Assembly: GCF_019903425.1 (NCBI RefSeq)
Contig: NZ_JACHUZ010000011.1
Location: forward strand, 272,722 to 336,721
Direction: 5' to 3'
Source of the DNA: Vreelandella halophila
Lineage (GTDB): Bacteria; Pseudomonadota; Gammaproteobacteria; Pseudomonadales; Oleiphilaceae
Length of the DNA: 64,000 bases
This document shows, piece after piece, positions 40,094 to 49,095 of the stretch. Positions within the stretch are counted from its first letter, which is position 1. Every line of letters starts with the position of its first letter. A program made the position numbers and the translations under genes. A model generated the notes under the pieces. It was not told the origin of the DNA and did no database searches. It worked only from the letters and a program-made list of their open reading frames with translations.

Positions 40094-40498
40094 ATGTTTC
40101 ATCATCAGATTGAGCCCCGTTTCAGCGATACCGATGGCCTGGGCCATATCGGCAATACCGCCTACCCGACATGGTTCGAGCATGCCCGGATGCCCATTTT
40201 CCGTATTTTCCACCCGTCACTGGAGTTGGCGTCGTGGCCGCTGATCGTGGCTCGGGTGGCGATTGACTACCGGGCCCAGTGCCACTGGGGCCTGCCGGTG
40301 GATATCCAGACCGGGATCGGTCGCATTGGTAACTCGTCGTTCCAGGCCATCCAGACGGCGCAGCAGAATGGTGTTGAAGTAGCCCGCAGTGAGGCTGTTC
40401 TCATCCACTTCGACTACGCCTCTGAGCAGTCGCTGCCAATACCGGACCACATCCGGCAGCAGCTTGAACCCCATATAGTGGAAGCCGGTAGCAACTGA
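40094..40498 (+). CDS. Hotdog-fold acyl-CoA thioesterase (4HBT family)
   Basis: A 134-residue single hotdog domain. The opening FSDTDGLGHIGNTAYPTWFEHAR places the catalytic Asp of the 4-hydroxybenzoyl-CoA thioesterase type near residue 12, then the long hotdog helix. ATG 40094 has AGGAG at good spacing; in-frame upstream starts are rejected. Substrate class is probably acyl-CoA or acyl-ACP. It converges with a DUF1439 lipoprotein gene with two bases between stops. Confidence 0.87.
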   Translation: MFHHQIEPRFSDTDGLGHIGNTAYPTWFEHARMPIFRIFHPSLELASWPLIVARVAIDYRAQCHWGLPVDIQTGIGRIGNSSFQAIQTAQQNGVEVARSEAVLIHFDYASEQSLPIPDHIRQQLEPHIVEAGSN

Positions 40499-40500
40499 CT

Positions 40501-41085
40501 CTAGCGGATTGAGCGCTGGACGTTGTCCTCAGAGCCGGCTGGCACCAGGGTCAGTCGGCCGGGCTGGACATCGATACGCAGGTTCATCATGCCGAAGAGC
40601 CGTGCGCCGGTCTCGTCCTCATCGAGTCGATAGACCGGACGTTCATTGAGGAACTGAGCCGCAATATCCGACAGGGTTCCAGTAATGGACGAGAGGTCAA
40701 ACGCACTGCCGGCGGCTTCCACATTGGTGGAGAGCACCTTGAGGTTGCGGATGTAGATGGCTTTTTCCTCTGCCTCATAGACAGGCGTGCCCTCAATGCT
40801 GAAGTTCAGGTCAATGGGGATTCGTGGTGCCTGCAGCACGGCACGCCCACCGAAATCGACCACCGCCACATCACGCTCTTCCGGGCCAATGGTGACGTCG
40901 GCCCTGGTCAGTTCCAGCGTGACGGGGAGGCCGCGGTCACCGAGGTCCCGGGAAAAGTCTGTGATCCGGTCACTGAGATGATTCTCGATGGTGGACTCGT
41001 CCACGCTGTAAGGGGAGAAGCTGGCGCAGCCGCCGGCGAATGCCGGCAGCAGCACCAGGAGCAGGGTCTTGGCAATCCGTTTCAT
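40501..41085 (-). CDS. DUF1439 lipoprotein (YceB-like)
   Basis: A 194-residue lipoprotein. The signal peptide ends at the lipobox AGGC with Cys20. The mature part matches DUF1439: an N-terminal TIENHLSDRI helix, a repeated beta pattern (VTLELTRADVTIGPEERDV), and a C-terminal LFGMMNLRIDVQPGRLTLVPAG. The fold is related to lipid-binding SMP/TULIP-like proteins, from family knowledge, with no proven role. It lies 19 bases downstream of the aminotransferase gene and may share its message. Confidence 0.85.
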   Translation of the reverse strand: MKRIAKTLLLVLLPAFAGGCASFSPYSVDESTIENHLSDRITDFSRDLGDRGLPVTLELTRADVTIGPEERDVAVVDFGGRAVLQAPRIPIDLNFSIEGTPVYEAEEKAIYIRNLKVLSTNVEAAGSAFDLSSITGTLSDIAAQFLNERPVYRLDEDETGARLFGMMNLRIDVQPGRLTLVPAGSEDNVQRSIR

Positions 41086-41104
41086 CGGAGTCCTTCTGTT
41101 GTCG

Positions 41105-42334
41105 TCAGAGGTTCTGTTTCTTCATCCAGGGGATGATGCGTTCAAAGGCTTCCTCGATCCGCTCGCTCGTGGTGGAGAACGAGAACCGGATCGAGTTGGT
41201 GCAGTGTTCCCCGAAGGCATCGCCGGGAACGGCGCACACGCCGGTCTCCTTGAGCATGCGCAGGCAGAGGTCCGACGCGTCCACGTGATCCGGCAGATCC
41301 GGGAAGATGAAGAAACCGCCATTGGGCTTATAGCCGGTCAGATACGGTGTCTGGTTCACCAGATCGACGATCAAGTCCCGCCGCTCGCGGTAGATCTCGA
41401 TCATGTCCCGGACGCTTTGCTGATCGCCTTCCAGGGCTGCCACGCCGGCAAACTGGGCCGGGGTGTTGGCCACCGAGGTGGTGAACATATGATAGCGTCT
41501 CAGTTTCTTGATCGCACCCTGGCTGGAGATGATCCAGCCCACGCGCAGCCCTGCCATGCTGTAGGTCTTGGAGAAACTTGAGATGCACATCAGGTGGTCC
41601 AGGTCGGTGCCGCAGCTGAGCACGCTGGAATATTCCTCGTCATCCAGAACCAGATGGTCGTAGACCTCGTCACTGAAGACTTGGATACCCCGGAAGGCGC
41701 ACTCCTCCACGATCCGCTCGATGGTGGACTTGGGGTAGACTGCCCCGGTCGGGTTGTTCGGGGAGTTCAGCACCACGGCGAAGGTGCGCATGCTGATGTT
41801 TCTGATGATGTCGTCCGGGTCCAGCTGGTGGCCGTTTTCCGGGCGTGTCGGGATGAATTTCACCTCGCCGCCGTTCATCCGGATCAGCGGTGCGTAAAGC
41901 AGGAAGGAGGGGTCCACGACCAGAAACTGACGCCCGGGCGCGGCGGTTGCGGACAGCGCCAGGTACATGGCCTCGGTGGCACCACTGGTGACCAGGATGT
42001 TCTCCGTGGAGAGCTTGCGGCCATAGCGGTTGCCGTAATAGTCACGCAGCGCCACCAGCAGCTCGGGCAGTCCGGCGTCCATGGTGTAGCCGGTCTGCCC
42101 CGCCTGGATGGCATCCACCATGGCGTCGGTTACGTGCTTGGGCGTGGGCAGGTCTGGCTGGCCGATGGACAGATGGATGACGTCGTCCATTTCGGCGGCC
42201 ATGTTGACCATACGCCGGATACCCGGAACGGGAATCGCCTGCATCGAGGGATGCCAGCGGGCCTTGGTTTTGCGATAGGTCAGCTTACGCTTGGGCGCGC
42301 TCGCGGGTACTGTCTTGCCTGCCGACGTAGCCAT
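41105..42334 (-). CDS. PLP-dependent aminotransferase, class I/II
   Basis: Fold-type I aminotransferase of 409 residues. The PLP Lys lies in SFSKTYSMAGLRVGW. Other conserved sites are SIGQPDLPTP, VTSGATEAMYLAL, NSPNNPTGAV, DEVYDHLVLDD and the substrate-carboxylate Arg in NSIRFSFS. ATG 42334 has GGGAGAG upstream and is preferred to ATG 42349. The basic N-terminal leader (about 35 residues) is longer than in AspC. Donor and acceptor are unknown. Confidence 0.88.
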   Translation of the reverse strand: MATSAGKTVPASAPKRKLTYRKTKARWHPSMQAIPVPGIRRMVNMAAEMDDVIHLSIGQPDLPTPKHVTDAMVDAIQAGQTGYTMDAGLPELLVALRDYYGNRYGRKLSTENILVTSGATEAMYLALSATAAPGRQFLVVDPSFLLYAPLIRMNGGEVKFIPTRPENGHQLDPDDIIRNISMRTFAVVLNSPNNPTGAVYPKSTIERIVEECAFRGIQVFSDEVYDHLVLDDEEYSSVLSCGTDLDHLMCISSFSKTYSMAGLRVGWIISSQGAIKKLRRYHMFTTSVANTPAQFAGVAALEGDQQSVRDMIEIYRERRDLIVDLVNQTPYLTGYKPNGGFFIFPDLPDHVDASDLCLRMLKETGVCAVPGDAFGEHCTNSIRFSFSTTSERIEEAFERIIPWMKKQNL

Positions 42335-42524
42335 TAACCGCTCTCCCATACATCAATCAGTTCAAACAATCGGTCATGATCCACAATGGCCAAGATAGGG
42401 GCGGAAAGCAAGAACAGGTAAGGGTAATCCCGTAACGCCAGACTCTGGTGTGGCGCACCCTGAGCATGGCATTCGAAGGGTTCAGGCTCTACCCTGAGAG
42501 GACGCCAACCAGCAGGAGAGCATC

Positions 42525-43511
42525 ATGGCCAGCACCGAGACACGTCCCGTGATCACCGTCCTTACAGCGCCGGACGAGGAGCGTCCGCCTGGGCTGGACC
42601 CGCTGTTCGAACGGGCCGAGGTCCGCTTTGCTTGGGATGCGGATACCCTGCGACAGACGCTGCCGGGCACCCGCATCATGATGGTGACCGATTTCCGCAC
42701 CGATGCGCTGCGCGAGGCCTGGCCCTCGGCGGACAGCCTCGAATGGATCCACGCCACCAGTGCCGGCGTGGATGCGCTGATGTTCCCGGAGCTGGTCAAC
42801 AGCGGGGTGGCCGTCACCAATGCCCAGGGCATCTTTGATCGCAGCATTGCCGAATACGTGCTCTGCACCATCCTGATGTTCGCGAAGGACTTCCCGCATT
42901 CCATCCGGCTGCAGATGGCCCATCAGTGGCAGCACCGGGATACCGAGAGGGCCCAGGGGGCACGGGTTCTGGTTGTAGGTGCCGGGTCGATAGGCCGCCA
43001 GATCGGGCGTCTGGTCTCGGCCGTGGGCCTGGAGGCGCACGGGGTGGCGCGCCGGGCGCGCAGTGACGATCCGGATTTCGAGGCCGTCCATGACAATGCC
43101 GCCATCCCTGAGCAGCTTGGTCTGGCTGATTACGTGGTGATTGCGGCGCCACTGACCCCGGCAACGGAAAAACTGTTTGATGCGAAAGCCTTCCAGGCCA
43201 TGAAGCCGACAGCCCGGCTGATCAATATCGGTCGCGGTCCCATCGTGGATACCGATGCGCTGGTGGATGCGCTGCAGCGCGGTGAGATTGCCGGCGCGGG
43301 GCTGGATGTGTTCGAGGAGGAGCCGCTGCCTTCCGATCACCCACTCTGGGCCATGGAGAATGTGACCATGACCGCTCACATGGCGGGGGATTTCATCGGC
43401 TGGAAGAAGGCGCTTACGGAACAGTTCTTCGACAATCTGGATAACTGGCTGGCCGGGCGCGAGTTCTTCAATGTGGTTGATAAAGCGCGGGGATACGTGC
43501 CGAACAAGTAG
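42525..43511 (+). CDS. D-2-hydroxyacid dehydrogenase family protein
   Basis: NAD(P)-dependent dehydrogenase of 328 residues. Nucleotide-binding motif VLVVGAGSIGRQIG is near residue 148. The catalytic Arg is in NIGRGPIVDT, Glu in LDVFEEEPL, and the His in TMTAHMAGD. The replacement of the usual PHxxG by AHMAG is shared by the GhrA-like/phosphoglycerate-type group. Substrate could be glyoxylate, hydroxypyruvate or a longer 2-oxoacid. AGGAGAG precedes the ATG. Confidence 0.88.
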   Translation: MASTETRPVITVLTAPDEERPPGLDPLFERAEVRFAWDADTLRQTLPGTRIMMVTDFRTDALREAWPSADSLEWIHATSAGVDALMFPELVNSGVAVTNAQGIFDRSIAEYVLCTILMFAKDFPHSIRLQMAHQWQHRDTERAQGARVLVVGAGSIGRQIGRLVSAVGLEAHGVARRARSDDPDFEAVHDNAAIPEQLGLADYVVIAAPLTPATEKLFDAKAFQAMKPTARLINIGRGPIVDTDALVDALQRGEIAGAGLDVFEEEPLPSDHPLWAMENVTMTAHMAGDFIGWKKALTEQFFDNLDNWLAGREFFNVVDKARGYVPNK

Positions 43512-43570
43512 TGGCGATCAAGGTTGTGGGGCCTACCCGTGTCGGGGAAGCCCCGTGGGGTCCGGAGAAT

Positions 43571-44224
43571 TCAGGGGGAGTCACACGCCAGGGAAGCGGT
43601 TTCCAGGACGCCATCAAGCTTTTGCTTCTGTTCCCCATCGACCCAGGTCATGATAAAACCGACGGCATGCTCCCCGTTAAGGCAGGTGTAGTACCGCTGA
43701 CGGATGGTCATTGATCCCATCTGCATCCTCACGGGTTGGGTGCTCATGGTGGTTCCGGCCAAGGTATCCGTCGTGCAGTCGCCGGACGAGCTCACCTGCA
43801 TCGCGGACTGTTCCATCAGTTTCATGGTATTGGCCAGGTAGCTGCAGCCGGATTCGATGCCGGGATAGCTCTCGATGTTCTCGGCCACACCCTGAATATT
43901 GGCATTGAATGGCTTGGGCGTGCCGGGAGGAGCCTCGTAGAAGGCGAACAGAGGCAGGGTGTTGTCCAGCGCTCCATCAATCATTGCCCGCATGTTCTCA
44001 TCATCACCGGACATTGCCTTCGCGCCCATCTGGAGCATGGCCATCATCTCTTCGAAATCCTGCGCATACCACTCTGTCGGTTTCTGTACCGAGAGTCCGA
44101 AGTAATCGTTGGTATGGAGGCCATTTTCCGAGACCTGGGTCAGTGCCTCGGGGTTATCATCGCCGCAGCCGGCGAGGCCGAGAACAGTCAGTAGTGAAAG
44201 GCCTGCAAGTCGGTTTGCTGACAT
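43571..44224 (-). CDS. Lipoprotein of unknown function
   Basis: A 217-residue lipoprotein with signal peptide and lipobox LAGC (Cys20). The mature part starts with an acidic linker, then FGLSVQKPTEWYAQ, a beta-hairpin seen in DcrB/PsbP-like lipoproteins. A Met-rich helix (EEMMAMLQMGAKAM) follows, with scattered Cys residues (CSYL, GDCTTD, TCLN, ACDSP) that could form disulphides. DcrB/PsbP-like fold is a possibility only. It stands alone between the hydroxyacid and malate-type dehydrogenases. Confidence 0.7.
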   Translation of the reverse strand: MSANRLAGLSLLTVLGLAGCGDDNPEALTQVSENGLHTNDYFGLSVQKPTEWYAQDFEEMMAMLQMGAKAMSGDDENMRAMIDGALDNTLPLFAFYEAPPGTPKPFNANIQGVAENIESYPGIESGCSYLANTMKLMEQSAMQVSSSGDCTTDTLAGTTMSTQPVRMQMGSMTIRQRYYTCLNGEHAVGFIMTWVDGEQKQKLDGVLETASLACDSP

Positions 44225-44300
44225 CCCTGTTGTCTCCCTTTTTGATCCAATGAACGGTTTATCATCCTAGCAATTGGTGAGCAGCCCCGCCAGAGGCGCC

Positions 44301-45458
44301 CTACAGCGCTGCCAGTACCGAATCACCAACCTCCACGGTGCTTCTCTGCTCATGGCCATGAGTTGCCAAGTCGGCAGCTACGGCGTTGTACAGGGCTTCG
44401 CCGGCGCGCGCCAATTCCGGTCGCTGTTCACCCAGCCAGTCCAGCATGCGCGCGGTAGTGAACAGCATGGCGGTGGGATCCGCCTTGTTCTGGCCGGCGA
44501 TGTCCGGGGCGCTGCCATGCGTGGGTTCGAACATGGAGGGCTGACTGCGGTCGTCCGGGTTGAGGTTGCATGAGGGCGCCACGCCGAGCCCACCGGAGAT
44601 GACTGCTGCGAGGTCTGTGAGGATGTCGCCCTGGAGGTTGCTGGCAACCACCACATCGAAGGCCCAGGGGGCCTGAACGAACTTCATGCAGGCGGCGTCC
44701 ACCAGTTCGTGGTGGGTGGCCACGTCCGGGTAATCCTTGGCGATCTCCGCGAATACCTCGGTGTACATGTCGCCCCAGTGGCGCAGGGCGTTGCGTTTGG
44801 TGATCAGGCAGACCTGGCTTTCCAGCCGCTCCCCGTCGGGATTATCAAAGGTGCAAGGTTTACCGGCTTCACGCCGCTCACCGGCGCGCTTGCGGGCCCG
44901 TTCAAAGCCGAAGCGGATAATCCGCTCAGTGGCGAAGCGGGTGAAGATCTCCGTCTGCGTGGCGATCTCACCGGGCCTGCCCTGGCGCAGGCGTCCGCCC
45001 TGTCCGACGTACTCGCCCTCGCTGTTCTCGCGGATGACCAGCATGTCCGTGTCCGCCGCGCGCGGGTCGGCCAGGTACTGGCGGGCGCCCTTGAGCTGAT
45101 GAGCCGGGCGCTCGCAGACCCACTGGTCAAAGCCTTTGCGCATCTGCAGCAGGGGGCTGAGGGAAATGCTGTCGGAGAGTACGTAGCGGTGTGCGTTCCG
45201 GCTCGGCCCCGGGTCGCCCAGCGCACCCAGGAGAATGGCGTCATAGCCGGCCAGTGTCGTCATGGCATCCGCCGGCATCATGTCGCCGTTGCGGCGATGC
45301 CACTCCGTGGAGGGCCAATCGAAGACATCCCATTCGAGGGCGAGTTCGTACTGTTGCCTGAGATGCTCCAGGACTCGCAGGGACTGCTGAATCACATCGG
45401 GCCCGATACCGTCGCCAGGGGTGACGGCGATGCGTGTGGGCTTGTCTGAAGTGGCCAT
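44301..45458 (-). CDS. Isocitrate/isopropylmalate-family dehydrogenase (tartrate/D-malate type)
   Basis: NAD-dependent beta-decarboxylating dehydrogenase of 385 residues. It shows VTPGDGIGPDV at the N-terminus, LLGALGDPG, RENSEGEYVGQGGR, the metal-binding DILTDLAAVISGGLG, and FEPTHGSAPDIAGQNKADP. The pattern resembles TtuC/DmlA, which act on tartrate and D-malate, rather than LeuB or Icd. A LeuB role is unlikely because leuC/leuD are absent. ATG 45458 is preferred to a start at 45536. Confidence 0.85.
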   Translation of the reverse strand: MATSDKPTRIAVTPGDGIGPDVIQQSLRVLEHLRQQYELALEWDVFDWPSTEWHRRNGDMMPADAMTTLAGYDAILLGALGDPGPSRNAHRYVLSDSISLSPLLQMRKGFDQWVCERPAHQLKGARQYLADPRAADTDMLVIRENSEGEYVGQGGRLRQGRPGEIATQTEIFTRFATERIIRFGFERARKRAGERREAGKPCTFDNPDGERLESQVCLITKRNALRHWGDMYTEVFAEIAKDYPDVATHHELVDAACMKFVQAPWAFDVVVASNLQGDILTDLAAVISGGLGVAPSCNLNPDDRSQPSMFEPTHGSAPDIAGQNKADPTAMLFTTARMLDWLGEQRPELARAGEALYNAVAADLATHGHEQRSTVEVGDSVLAAL

Positions 45459-45598
45459 GGGCGGATCCTGATTTGACGTCGGGTGACATTTTTTACTGTA
45501 GGCGCTCTTGTATCTGTGGCAAGTTCTATACTGCAATCAGGGCAGGGATCCGTGTAAATACCGGTTTCGCCGTCTGAAGCGACTTTTTGGGAAGGGGT

Positions 45599-46366
45599 AT
45601 GGAAGAAGAGGAACTGTTTGACCAGTCACACTGTGATCATTGTGCATGCGGTGCTGGCCTGGACTTTGATTTTTCCTTCGCATTCCAGCCAATAGTGGAT
45701 GCGGACACTGGCGGGATTATGGCTCACGAGGCGCTTGTGCGGGGCCTCAATGGCGAAGGGGCCGGGGAAGTACTTGGCCGGGTGACGCGCAGTAACATGT
45801 ACCGGTTTGACCAGGCATGCCGGGTCAAGGCGGTGAAGCTGGCATCCGAGCTGGGCATGACGTCCAGGCTGTGCATCAACTTCATGCCCAACGCGGTTTA
45901 TCGGGCGGAGACCTGCATCCAGACGACACTTGCGGCTGCAAGAAGGTATGATTTCGACACCAGCCGGCTGGTTTTCGAGTTCACGGAAGTGGAAAACCTT
46001 GCGGACACGGACCATCTTATCAGTATCGTCGATGCCTATGAGGAGATGGGCTTCGCCATTGCCCTGGATGACTACGGGGCCGGTTATTCCCGGATGAACC
46101 TGCTGACGGACACCACGCCGGAGTACCTGAAGCTGGACATGTCGCTCATCCGGGATGTGGAGCAGTATCCACGCAAGCAGGCAGTGATTGAGGGAATCCT
46201 TCTGACCAATGACCGCCTGGGTATTGCAACCATCGCCGAGGGCATTGAGACTGAGGCGGAGTACCAGTGGTGCCGTGGCATGGGGATCCGCTATTTTCAG
46301 GGCTACCTGCTGGCCAGACCGGGGTTCGAGACGCTGCCGTCCCCCTATATTCCGAGTGACCATTAG
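45599..46366 (+). CDS. Stand-alone EAL-domain c-di-GMP phosphodiesterase
   Basis: A 255-residue protein. EAL is at residues 44-46. The metal and catalytic residues seem complete: INFMPN, FEFTEVE, LDDYGAG, LKLDMS and AEGIET. An N-terminal leader of 20 residues holds a compact H-C-D-H-C-A-C cluster (Cys12, Cys15, Cys17), which could bind metal or sense redox. No GGDEF domain is present. ATG 45599 follows GAAGGGG. The next gene begins on the last base of its stop. Confidence 0.9.
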   Translation: MEEEELFDQSHCDHCACGAGLDFDFSFAFQPIVDADTGGIMAHEALVRGLNGEGAGEVLGRVTRSNMYRFDQACRVKAVKLASELGMTSRLCINFMPNAVYRAETCIQTTLAAARRYDFDTSRLVFEFTEVENLADTDHLISIVDAYEEMGFAIALDDYGAGYSRMNLLTDTTPEYLKLDMSLIRDVEQYPRKQAVIEGILLTNDRLGIATIAEGIETEAEYQWCRGMGIRYFQGYLLARPGFETLPSPYIPSDH

Positions 46367-46716
46367 TGTTCTATCGCGTGATTATCTTTGTTATCGGGCT
46401 GGCTCTGGTTGGACTGACCTTTGCGCTCATGTGGGCAGGCGCGGGGGTCTTCCTCGACCGGATGGGGGAGAAGGAGCGTGTATTCGAGCGTGCCCGGCTC
46501 ATTGCCGTTTGGACCTTTGCCGGTTTTGGGATCGGGCTGCTGTTCATGGGCCTGGGCGGGCCGGTGCTGGGAACAGTGGCGTTCTACCGCAGTGCCCGGG
46601 CCACTGTGCCGCACATCAGTGAAGCCCGGGTCCTGCTCTGGGGCTTTTCAGTGGTCCTCCTGAGTACCCTGGTCGCCGGGGGGCTGCTCTTCGGTGGCCT
46701 GGCCCTGGTCGCCTGA
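46366..46716 (+). CDS. Small membrane protein of unknown function
   Basis: A 116-residue protein with three to four hydrophobic helices (about 3-25, 46-72, 88-115) and a short charged loop (DRMGEKERVFERAR). GTG start 46366 shares its first base with the upstream EAL stop (TAGTG), implying tight translational coupling. Its last 69 bases overlap the convergent LysR gene. No family is recognised. Confidence 0.65.
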   Translation: MFYRVIIFVIGLALVGLTFALMWAGAGVFLDRMGEKERVFERARLIAVWTFAGFGIGLLFMGLGGPVLGTVAFYRSARATVPHISEARVLLWGFSVVLLSTLVAGGLLFGGLALVA

Positions 46717-47622
46717 CCCCGTGGGCGCCTTGAGGGCGTGGAGGCGCTCGCGGAACCAGCTGAGGGCCGGTTCCCGTTCGTATTGACGGTGCCAGTAGAG
46801 ATGCACGTCCACCTCCGGCATGCCCTCGGGGGGCTGCAGCAGGGCCACATCCAGGTACTGGCCGATGATGTCCGCATAGGCTTCGGGCATGGTCACCAGC
46901 AGATCCGTCTCCGCCGCCACCCGGCAGGCGGCGAAATAGTGCTGGCAGCGCAGCGCGATCCGGCGCCGGTGCCCTCGGGCACTGAGCGCGAAGTCTTCCA
47001 GCCCCTGACCCTCGGCGCGTGATGAGACCAGCACATGGCCGGCGGCCAGGTAACGCTCCAGGGTCATCCCCTGTCGGGCAATCGCCGAATCCCGCCGTGC
47101 CACAACCACCAGCCGGTCCTCATGCAGCCGCTCGTGGGCGGTCTGGTCGCTGACCGGCAGCAGCACATCCACCGCGAAATCCAGCTTGCCAGCCGCCAGC
47201 TGCTGCTCCATCTCCCGCCGGGGTACCCGCTGGCTCACCACCTCGATGCCCGGGTATTGCGTCATTTCCTGCATCAGTGGCGGCAGAAAGGTCGCCTCCA
47301 GCACATCCCGTAGTGCAATGTTGAACACCCGTGGCTGCTGCTCGGGGCTGAATGCGTGGAAGGCATTCAGGGCGGAATGGATCTCGCTGAGAGCCGGGTG
47401 CACGGAACTGGCCAGCCGCTGGGCCAGGGGCGTGGGCACCATGCGGTTGCCCTGGCGTCGGAAGAGGGCATCATCGAACTGTTCCCGGAGCCGTGCCAGG
47501 GAGTGGCTGACCGCTGGCTGGGTCAGGTGCAGGATCTCGCTGGCACGGGTGAGGCTGCCTTCGCGGTAGATGGTGATGAAGACGGTGAGGAGGTTCAGGT
47601 CGAGGCGGTTACCGGGAATCAT
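46648..47622 (-). CDS. LysR-family transcriptional regulator
   Basis: A 324-residue LTTR. The winged helix-turn-helix is at about residues 8-66 (SLTRASEILHLTQPAVSHSLARLREQ, continuing FRRQGNRMVPT). The effector-binding domain covers the rest, with a Gln/Glu-rich tail. It is divergent from the acyl-CoA dehydrogenase operon and most likely controls it. A palindromic T-N11-A site stands 28 bases from its start codon. The 3' end overlaps the small membrane protein gene. Confidence 0.9.
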   Translation of the reverse strand: MIPGNRLDLNLLTVFITIYREGSLTRASEILHLTQPAVSHSLARLREQFDDALFRRQGNRMVPTPLAQRLASSVHPALSEIHSALNAFHAFSPEQQPRVFNIALRDVLEATFLPPLMQEMTQYPGIEVVSQRVPRREMEQQLAAGKLDFAVDVLLPVSDQTAHERLHEDRLVVVARRDSAIARQGMTLERYLAAGHVLVSSRAEGQGLEDFALSARGHRRRIALRCQHYFAACRVAAETDLLVTMPEAYADIIGQYLDVALLQPPEGMPEVDVHLYWHRQYEREPALSWFRERLHALKAPTGSGDQGQATEEQPPGDQGTQEDH

Positions 47623-47649
47623 GGGGTGCGTCTCTCCGCATTAATATTC

Positions 47650-47662
47650 TGCATGACATGCA
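47650..47662. promoter_or_regulatory. Candidate LysR operator
   Basis: TGCATGACATGCA is a perfect 13-base dyad that also fits the LTTR pattern T-N11-A. It lies between the divergent LysR gene (28 bases away) and the dehydrogenase operon. The position favours autoregulation and joint control of both sides. Confidence 0.55.
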
Positions 47663-47731
47663 ATGAGGATAATTCAGTAGCCTTATCCGGTACAGGTTTC
47701 TACACTCTGACTATCAATCTGGAGAGGGAGT

Positions 47732-47829
47732 ATCGGGGAGGGTTTTCCGGGAAGCTCGGTCGCCATGGAAGGCGACCGCGCAGCGTCCAGGGATGGATTC
47801 ATAGCGTTTCCCGGAAAACCCTCCCCGAT
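47732..47829 (+). repeat. Structured intergenic repeat, copy A
   Basis: A 98-base element with perfect 22-base terminal inverted repeats (47732-47753 and 47808-47829, beginning ATCGGGGAGGG). The 54-base core between them holds two further small hairpins: GTCGCC/GGCGAC, and TCCA/TGGA. The reverse complement of the element at 51725-51824 has the same core at 42 of 54 positions. It lies between the LysR operator and the acyl-CoA dehydrogenase start, 44 bases before the ATG. Confidence 0.85.
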
Positions 47830-47873
47830 GCTCCCGCCCACGTCGGATGGTCTGCAAATACAGGAGGTCCCCC

Positions 47874-49079
47874 ATGGACTTTGAGCTCTCAGAAAAAGGC
47901 CAGGATTTCTACAACCGGGTTTGTCAGTTCATGAAGGACGAGATCGAACCCATCGAGGCGGATTATTTCCGCGAACTGAACAGCCTGGACAACCCCTGGG
48001 TGGTGCTGCCAGTGATCGAGGAGCTCAAGGCGAAGGCGAAGGCCCAGGGGCTGTGGAATATGTTCCTCCCCAACAGCGATCATGGCGCCGGTCTGAGCAA
48101 CGCCGACTATGCGGTTATTGCGGAGCAGACCGGACGCAGCTTTATCGCGCCGGAGATCTTCAACTGCAACGCCCCGGATACCGGCAACATGGAGGTGCTG
48201 CATTACTACGGTTCGAAAGAGCAGCAGGAGCGCTGGCTCAAGCCGCTGCTTGAGGGAGAGATCCGTTCGGCGTTCTGCATGACCGAGCCGGATGTGGCCT
48301 CCTCGGATGCAACCAACATGGAGGCGACCGCCACCATCGAGGGTGACGAGGTGGTTCTGAACGGCCGTAAGTGGTGGAGTACCGGCATCGGCCACCCTAA
48401 TTGCGAGGTGCTGATTTTCATGGGGCTGACCGATCTGGAGGCCAACCGGCATCAGCGCCATTCCATGGTCGTGGTTCCGAAGGATACGCCCGGTGTGAAA
48501 GTGGAGCGGATGCTGAAGGTATTCGGGGATGAGGACCCGCCCGCCGGGCATGGCGAGGTGAGTTTCAACAATGTTCGGCTGCCGAAGAGCGCTATCATCA
48601 AGGCGCCAGGCGCGGGCTTCGAGATCGCCCAGGGCCGGCTCGGGCCGGGGCGCGTGCACCACTGCATGCGGGCCATCGGTGCGGCCGAAAGGGCTCTGGA
48701 GAAGATGATCCGCCGGGCCAACTCGCGCGAGGCGTTCGGCAAGCCGCTGTCCAAACTCGGCGGTAATCCGGACATCATCGCCCGGGCGCGCATGAACATT
48801 GAGCAGGCGCGACTGCTCACGCTCAAGACCGCCTGGCTGCTGGACACCAAGGGTATTGGCGGTGCGTTGAGCGAAGTGTCACAGATCAAGGCCGTGGTTC
48901 CGGAGATGCTGTGTACTATTGTGGACCAGGCCATCCAGATGCACGGTGGCGGTGGTGTGAGCGACGACCACGAGCTGGCGGGCATGTACGGCGCGGCCCG
49001 CTCGCTGCGGCTGGCGGATGGACCGGATGAGGTTCACCGGGCCATGGTGGCACGGCTGGAACTGGCCAAATACCGATAA
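47874..49079 (+). CDS. Acyl-CoA dehydrogenase, ACAD10/11-like
   Basis: FAD enzyme of 401 residues. The N-terminal helical part starts FELSEKGQDFYNRV. The FAD/acyl-CoA block FCMTEPDVASSDATNMEATA is near residue 140. The C-terminal domain has the IQMHGGGGVSDDHELAGMY signature. These features resemble the dehydrogenase half of ACAD10/11. AGGAGGT precedes ATG 47874. It opens an operon with an SDR, an aminoglycoside-phosphotransferase-like kinase and a histidine phosphatase. Confidence 0.88.
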   Translation: MDFELSEKGQDFYNRVCQFMKDEIEPIEADYFRELNSLDNPWVVLPVIEELKAKAKAQGLWNMFLPNSDHGAGLSNADYAVIAEQTGRSFIAPEIFNCNAPDTGNMEVLHYYGSKEQQERWLKPLLEGEIRSAFCMTEPDVASSDATNMEATATIEGDEVVLNGRKWWSTGIGHPNCEVLIFMGLTDLEANRHQRHSMVVVPKDTPGVKVERMLKVFGDEDPPAGHGEVSFNNVRLPKSAIIKAPGAGFEIAQGRLGPGRVHHCMRAIGAAERALEKMIRRANSREAFGKPLSKLGGNPDIIARARMNIEQARLLTLKTAWLLDTKGIGGALSEVSQIKAVVPEMLCTIVDQAIQMHGGGGVSDDHELAGMYGAARSLRLADGPDEVHRAMVARLELAKYR

Positions 49080-49095
49080 CGAAGGAAAACAACGC

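Noticed and set aside
43543-43555. CGGGG-AAG-CCCCG hairpin between the hydroxyacid dehydrogenase and lipoprotein genes
   Set aside because: Only five base pairs, a three-base loop and no T-run, so too weak to call a terminator.
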